The notes beneath the pieces are model-generated. The model was not told the DNA's origin. It made no database searches and saw only the letters and a list, made by a program, of their open reading frames with translations. From Posidonia oceanica (Eukaryota; Streptophyta; Magnoliopsida; Alismatales; Posidoniaceae): a stretch of 64,000 bases of DNA. The DNA is taken from positions 55,704,001-55,768,000 of the forward strand of contig JAZBRS010000060.1 of the NCBI GenBank assembly GCA_037176725.1. Direction: 5' to 3'. Below, in pieces: positions 59,601-64,000 of this stretch (position 1 is the first letter of the stretch; each line of letters starts with the position of its first letter). The translations under genes were made by a program, and so were the position numbers.

Positions 59601-59712
59601 AGGTCGCACCTAAGTGCTCCTCCGGATCTACCATAGCGTCGCCTGGTGGAGCAACGGGATGGCCGGCGTATCCGTGCTGGAGAACTGTGTATGCAGGAAT
59701 GAATGCGGGGTT
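56637..59712 (-). pseudogene. Second internal region: gag-protease
   Basis: It is homologous to 43330-46392. Gag ATG is at 59634. The capsid entry (KYNGRGC) is in frame here, unlike the first copy. Stops occur near 59467, 59294-59296 and 58972-58974, and a one-base insertion near 58055 shifts the frame in the VHLL repeat region. From 58115 the frame is open for 492 codons through the protease (DNGS) and past the point where the first copy stops (VCHRWGYIKGT), to TAA 56637-56639. The zinc motif reads CNFHRSVEHSTDNC, with Glu replacing the usual Gly. The two copies were inactivated independently. Confidence 0.87.
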
Positions 59713-60495
59713 CTAGGCCTGATGCAGGGGAGGAGGGTAGAAGACATGCTGTGCTGTGGGAGGAGTAGGATGCTGGAGCACTAGTTCCTGTACAGGCAGG
59801 GTGCTAGACAGCGAGCCAGTGGAGTACTGGGCTCCAGCCAGCCCAAAGGACTGGCCACCAGAGGGAAGAGGAGTATGCTGTGCTAAGTTTTGTGCAGAAG
59901 GAGGCGGTAACGGGGCCCCCATTGTCGGAACCGTGAGTAGTTGCGACGATGGTCGAGGCAGAGGTGTGGAGGTGGATGCATGAAATGCAGGAACTAGCCT
60001 CAAAGGAACCTCAGGGGCGACAAGAGCAGAAGAGGGACGAACCGATAGAGCCATGCCTAGTATTCTCTGGGCAAGCTCCATCAGGTGCTGGTACTGAGCT
60101 TCAGGCGTTCCGTCAGCAGGAACGCTGAAGTGAAGTGCCGGCGAGGATTGAGAGGCAAACGGCACGGACACAGACTGTCCGGGAGGAGTAGGCACTATAG
60201 CAAATGTCACAGCAGCGGTAGGAGGGATGTCAAAGGCGACGTATCCCTGGGAAGGAGGGGGCAGTGGCGTCTCCGAAGCGCGAGTAACGGTCATCAAGAT
60301 AGACTCGACGACCGGATCCGGAGGAAGAGATGCTTGCCACTGTCCCGGGACATGCTGAGATCCTAGAGGCGTTAGGGGAGGAAACCCTGGCGTCGGAGGG
60401 GAAACAAGAGAGGCAGAAGGAGCAACCAGAGGGGCCAGAACGGAAACACCCTCTGTGACAGGAGCGAAGAGAGGCTCACTGACGTACTGGGCCAT
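59713..60495 (-). pseudogene. Second internal region: ORF1-like / gag N-terminal frame
   Basis: ATG 60495 (MAQYVSEPLF) opens 260 codons without interruption, ending at TAG 59713-59715, the same codon as in the first copy. The frame is also open upstream to 60540 in this copy. It is Pro/Ala/Ser-rich with the conserved EAQYQHLMELAQRIL segment. Being intact here, it supports the reading of this segment as a separate ORF1; no domain is recognised. Confidence 0.6.
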
Positions 60496-61806
60496 TGCTG
60501 ACCTAGAGCGCGTAAGAACAGGGCTGCAAAGGATATGCAAGTGGTGATTCCTAATAGGAGCTATCGTCGCAAAAGCGGATAGCTCAGAAGGGGAATGGTC
60601 ACGAACAAGGTCGCAACAAGGATGCCTGAAAGGGTCGGTACTCAGGCTCCAGCAAAGGGAACTCGCTTACCGATCACTGCTGGCACAGACAGAGACAAAC
60701 AAGGATTAGAAACTGAAAGACAGATGCAAATGAGTTAAGTTAGATGGCATGAATGATATGCATGCTTTCTAGTATGCCCCCTCACCTATCTAGTGTATCC
60801 TAGTAGGTGGTCTACTTCGGGTATCCCCAGGTGTACGGGTCACCGACTCAGGTCAGAAAAAGTAGGCTCCCTGTCGAACTCCTAGCCAAAGCTGAGGAAA
60901 TAACAGGGTGGTGCGTTGGTGGCCCTGACCCCGCCAAAGCGTGGGCAGTACACTCCACTACATCGACACGACCCCTGGACAAAGGGGGGACAGACCGACT
61001 GAGTTGACCCACGCCAAAAGCGGTGGAACAAGAAGTCGGAACCATCCTTCGCAAACTAGTAGGTAGACTCAGATGAGAAGAATGCATGCTCTATATGATG
61101 CTTATGCCAATGCTTAAAGTTTTTTATCTTGTGCGTTTTATTAACCCAAGGGGGGTGAAGGATTGTTTGAAGTCTCTAGTTGCTCCTAGAAGTTCTTTTT
61201 ACTTGCCATTTTTAGTTAACCATAGGGAGAGCAAACAAGTCTCTACTATCCTAGGCGTGGCATGTGCGAACGGGAAGAAAATCAGTCAAACATGGCAAAC
61301 AAACAGCAAACATCGTAGCAAAAGGCAAGTGCATGGCATGTGCGGGTGTTTGTGAGCATGATAGTGAAGAGAAGAGCATTCATCACATCAAAAGGCATAT
61401 ATACAGGGCATGTGTGCGTGTAGTGGCATAGCAAATGTGTAAAAGAAAGCATTCATCATTCAAAAAGCATGTATTATTGCCAAACAAGTATGTAGACATG
61501 CATCGTGCAAGAAATAAAGCAACATTAAGTAAGCAAGATAAAGAAGGTAAAGACAGGTAAGCTGTAAAGCAAATAAGAGCAGAAGCAAGGAAACAAACAA
61601 GTAAACAAGCAGTAGAGGCAAAGCAAAGCAAAACAGAGCGCAAACCAAGGCAAAGGAGGTGCAAAACCTAAGCAGAGTAGCCACGATGCGACTCGCTATG
61701 AGTTTGCACAGAAAAGCGAGCAAAACAGGCAAAGAAGGCACAAAAGGCAGACAAAGCTGCAAAATAGGCAAGCGAAAAAGCCAAGAACGAAAGCTGGAGT
61801 CTGCAA
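60496..61806 (-). other. Leader of the second internal region
   Basis: About 1.3 kb of non-coding leader, homologous to 47176-48490 but without the ~140-bp duplication next to the primer site. No gene is seen. Confidence 0.6.
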
Positions 61807-61824
61807 TCCCCAGCAAAGTCGCCA
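61807..61824 (-). other. Primer binding site of the second internal region
   Basis: On the element strand it reads TGGCGACTTTGCTGGGGA, one base different from the site at 48632-48649. It adjoins LTR-C, showing that LTR-C is the 5' LTR of this copy. Confidence 0.82.
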
Positions 61825-61825
61825 T

Positions 61826-64000
61826 AGTAGTAATCCCAATCAGAATCAGGTTTACTATTAGCGGATATGTCCGAGGAGGAGGCATCAACTCGAAAACACT
61901 TAAAACAGGGGAGAAAAGATAAGAAAAGTAGAAGATAAGACAATTTAGAGTCACCACCGTGTCTATTATCGGGAGACAAGGAAAACTGGGAGAAATGCGT
62001 GAGTTAACGCGCAAAACCAAGCTAAGAGTGCAATGCAAAGCAATGCAAAAGAAAACAAATGCAAATGAATGCAAATGATATGACTCATGCTTAGGATAAG
62101 GGCAATATGGTCATTGCGGGCCAAAAGACTGGGCAAGGACTCCTGTTACATGCGGGGAAGGTGTTAGGCACCCCCGACACGCCCGAGAATCGGTCTTTCT
62201 AGGCTTACGCTCGCATACGCAGGGAAATACAGGTTGAATGCCTAAATGCCAATGAATGCCTGAATGAATGCTCATAGGTGTGCTCTAAGTGTTGGGATGC
62301 AATGCAAGGAAGTAAACGTGCAGTCTAAGTGCTCAACAGCGCTATCTGTGTTCCGAACCGGGCGAGACCTGGCTCGTGAGAACTCCAGGCAGTAAGCATC
62401 ACTGCCCTATATGCAAATGCAGACGGAAAAGCAAAACGGCGAAAAACCAAGCAATGCAGGCGACATGCAAGAGAAAACGACGTAAAACACGCGAAAAAGG
62501 CAAGAAACGATAGCCGCACGTGAAACGGTGCAAGAAAACGAGATCGGCACGCAAAACGATGCAAGAAAGCAAAGCGGCACGCAAAACGGTGTAACAAACA
62601 AGAACGGCACGCAAAACGGTGCCAAGGACGAAGCGGGCACGCAAAACGGTGCCAAAAGCAAAGTGGGTACGCAAAATGGTGCCAAAAGCAAAACGGGCAC
62701 ACAAAACGGTGCCAAAAGCAAAGCGTGCACGCAAAACGGTGCCAGAAATAGAGCGGGCACGTAAAACGGTGCAAAAAAAAGCAGGTACGCAAAACGGTGC
62801 CAAAACAAGCGAGATAAAACATCGATAAAGCCATGCAGATGCAAATGCTACGAAAAAGAGCAGGAGAAGTAAAGGGGAGGTAAACAGCGCAAGTGTGAGA
62901 ACGAGCGCCATTTAAAGACCACGCAAAGTAGGTGTGAAGACCTACAAAGGGGAAGGGAAACAAGTGGAAGGATTACCACTGTTTTGTGACTGTTTCCCAC
63001 CAAATGTCCCACGATGTGTCCCGCACGCTGCCAGAAGCTCGCGATGCGATTGGATCGTGGAAAAGAGGGAAGAGAGTCGCAATTAGTGGTGAATCCAGGG
63101 GAAACGCAACACAAAACACTGAGAGTACGCGAAAAGAGGAAGTAGGTCTGATAGATAAGAAGAGGAAGTCTTATTCTACATGCTCGAGAAACCAGAAATC
63201 AAAAACAACGCATGGAATGCAAATGGTGTGCAAATGAATGCTGTGCAGGGGTTCAGGAGGACTTACCTTGGAAATTTGAAGCCTGATCTGAAATCTGCTT
63301 GGTCCATGCTGAAGAGTGCTCCGCCGGGGTCGTCCAGGTAGCTTAGTTGAGAAGATCCAACGGTCGGATCTGAAGATATCCCAGCTTCAAGGCAGAGGGG
63401 TCAAAACAGGGGAGAAGAATGGATCTAAGTGTACAGGATGTCCTAGGGGTGTGCAAAACAGGTCCTCCCATGTGAATGGGAGCTAGGGATGCTTAAGTGT
63501 GTGCAAGGAATGCCAAATGCAAGAATGCATGAGTGCAATGCATTCAAAATGCAAGAAAAGACTTAGGGATGATTTTTCAGAAAACTGGGACCTTATATGC
63601 AATTTTTGAAAAAGTGGGGGTCTAAATGCAAAGATTTTGAAAAGCTGGGAGTTTTTATGCAAAGTTTTTGAAAAAAGGAGGGTCTGAATGCAATTTTGCA
63701 AAATGTAGGGTTCAAAATGCAATTTTTCAAGATAGACATGCATCAGGACAAGTTTTGAAATCATATGGTAAATTGGCATACAATTTTGAAATCAACAGGG
63801 TCTAAAATACAATTTTTCCAGCAAAACAGGGGTCTGAGTGGTCTGGGAATACAAACAGGGGACCTATATGCAATTTTTCAAACATGTAGGGTCTAAAATG
63901 CAATTTTATAAGCAAAACATGCATTTAAACGATTTTTATAAGCATGCAGAGGACCTATGTGCAATTTTTAAATCATGCAGGGTCAAAAATGTAATTTTAT
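61826..64000 (-). mobile_element. Ogre LTR-C, partial (continues beyond the window)
   Basis: The left terminus reads AGTAGTAATCCC where LTR-B has TGTAGTAATCCC, so the terminal dinucleotide has mutated. It contains the minisatellite (62485-62806) and ATGCAAT repeats from about 63565. It shares many variants with LTR-A against LTR-B, including a 13-bp segment near 62030 and the cluster at 63845-63950. By homology it should extend to roughly 67.7 kb. Confidence 0.88.
62485..62806. repeat. ~30-bp minisatellite in LTR-C
   Basis: About eleven units with the core CACGCAAAACGGTGCCAAAAG, slightly more than in LTR-A, with the same progression of variants toward the GCAGGTACGC end unit. Confidence 0.82.

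Larger units (their letters stand above)
27556..64000 (-). mobile_element. Composite Ogre/Tat retrotransposon locus, nested and rearranged
   Basis: Three ~5.9-kb LTRs in the same orientation (A, B, C) enclose two internal regions coding on the - strand. Tat/Ogre assignment rests on the tRNA-Arg-type primer site, very long LTRs starting TGTTGACACC, the DNGS protease motif, an extra archaeal-type RNase H between RNase H and integrase, and an additional ORF after integrase. Variants shared by LTR-A and LTR-C but not LTR-B suggest that A and C are the LTRs of the older element and that B with the first internal region was inserted into its RT. The inner element's second LTR and the older element's remaining RT were later lost, for example by recombination between the two pol regions. 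The right end lies outside the window. Confidence 0.75.

Overview
This is a window of plant nuclear DNA made mostly of nested LTR retrotransposons, with one well-supported host gene in the middle. The gene's first exon is very GC-rich and its intron and second exon are AT-rich, a pattern common in monocots. I therefore suggest an angiosperm, probably a monocot, with modest confidence; no species can be named from the sequence.

Region 1 (490-16873, + strand) is a decayed Ty3/gypsy chromovirus of the Del/Tekay type. It has a 5-bp target duplication (GTTAA at 485-489 and 16874-16878), ~2.9-kb LTRs, an initiator-tRNA-Met primer site, and a broken RNase H-integrase-chromodomain polyprotein. Its 5' LTR holds a 5.4-kb solo LTR of an Ogre-like element (1502-6935, target duplication GAATG). 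Its internal region holds a hAT-type MITE (9113-9658, target duplication GTTTCTGA). Gag, protease and most of the reverse transcriptase are not recognisable; G/T-rich sequence with tandem repeats lies there instead.

Region 2 (16879-27555) is AT-rich and contains the host gene: exon 1 at 19797-20549 and exon 2 at 23174-23425, giving about 334 aa. It resembles the uncharacterised plant family of Arabidopsis At1g01500, with a glycine-rich membrane segment near the C terminus. The rest is intergenic sequence with small repeats.

Region 3 (27556-64000 and beyond, coding on the - strand) is a composite of Ogre/Tat elements with ~5.9-kb LTRs. Reading + coordinates the order is: LTR-A (27556-33484); an inverted, truncated extra gene (33485-34383, + strand); a 135-bp higher-order satellite of palindromic monomers (34533-35142); a - strand copy of the same extra gene (35685-36887), similar to the plant mobile domain/DUF7745 family; then integrase, archaeal-type RNase H, RNase H, RT, protease, gag and an ORF1-like frame up to 47175; leader and tRNA-Arg-type PBS; LTR-B (48651-54501); a second gag-to-RT copy cut inside RT (54502-60495); leader and PBS; and LTR-C (61826 to the window end). 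Shared variants indicate that LTR-A and LTR-C are a pair and LTR-B belongs to a later nested element whose other LTR has been lost. All polyproteins carry stops or frameshifts, so no element here looks autonomous.

The most unusual structures are the frame-preserving 41/48/46-bp palindrome array between two inverted copies of the extra gene, the absence of a polypurine tract where the extra gene meets LTR-A, the duplicated primer binding site, and a TAG codon shared by both gag copies that may mark an ORF1/gag boundary.
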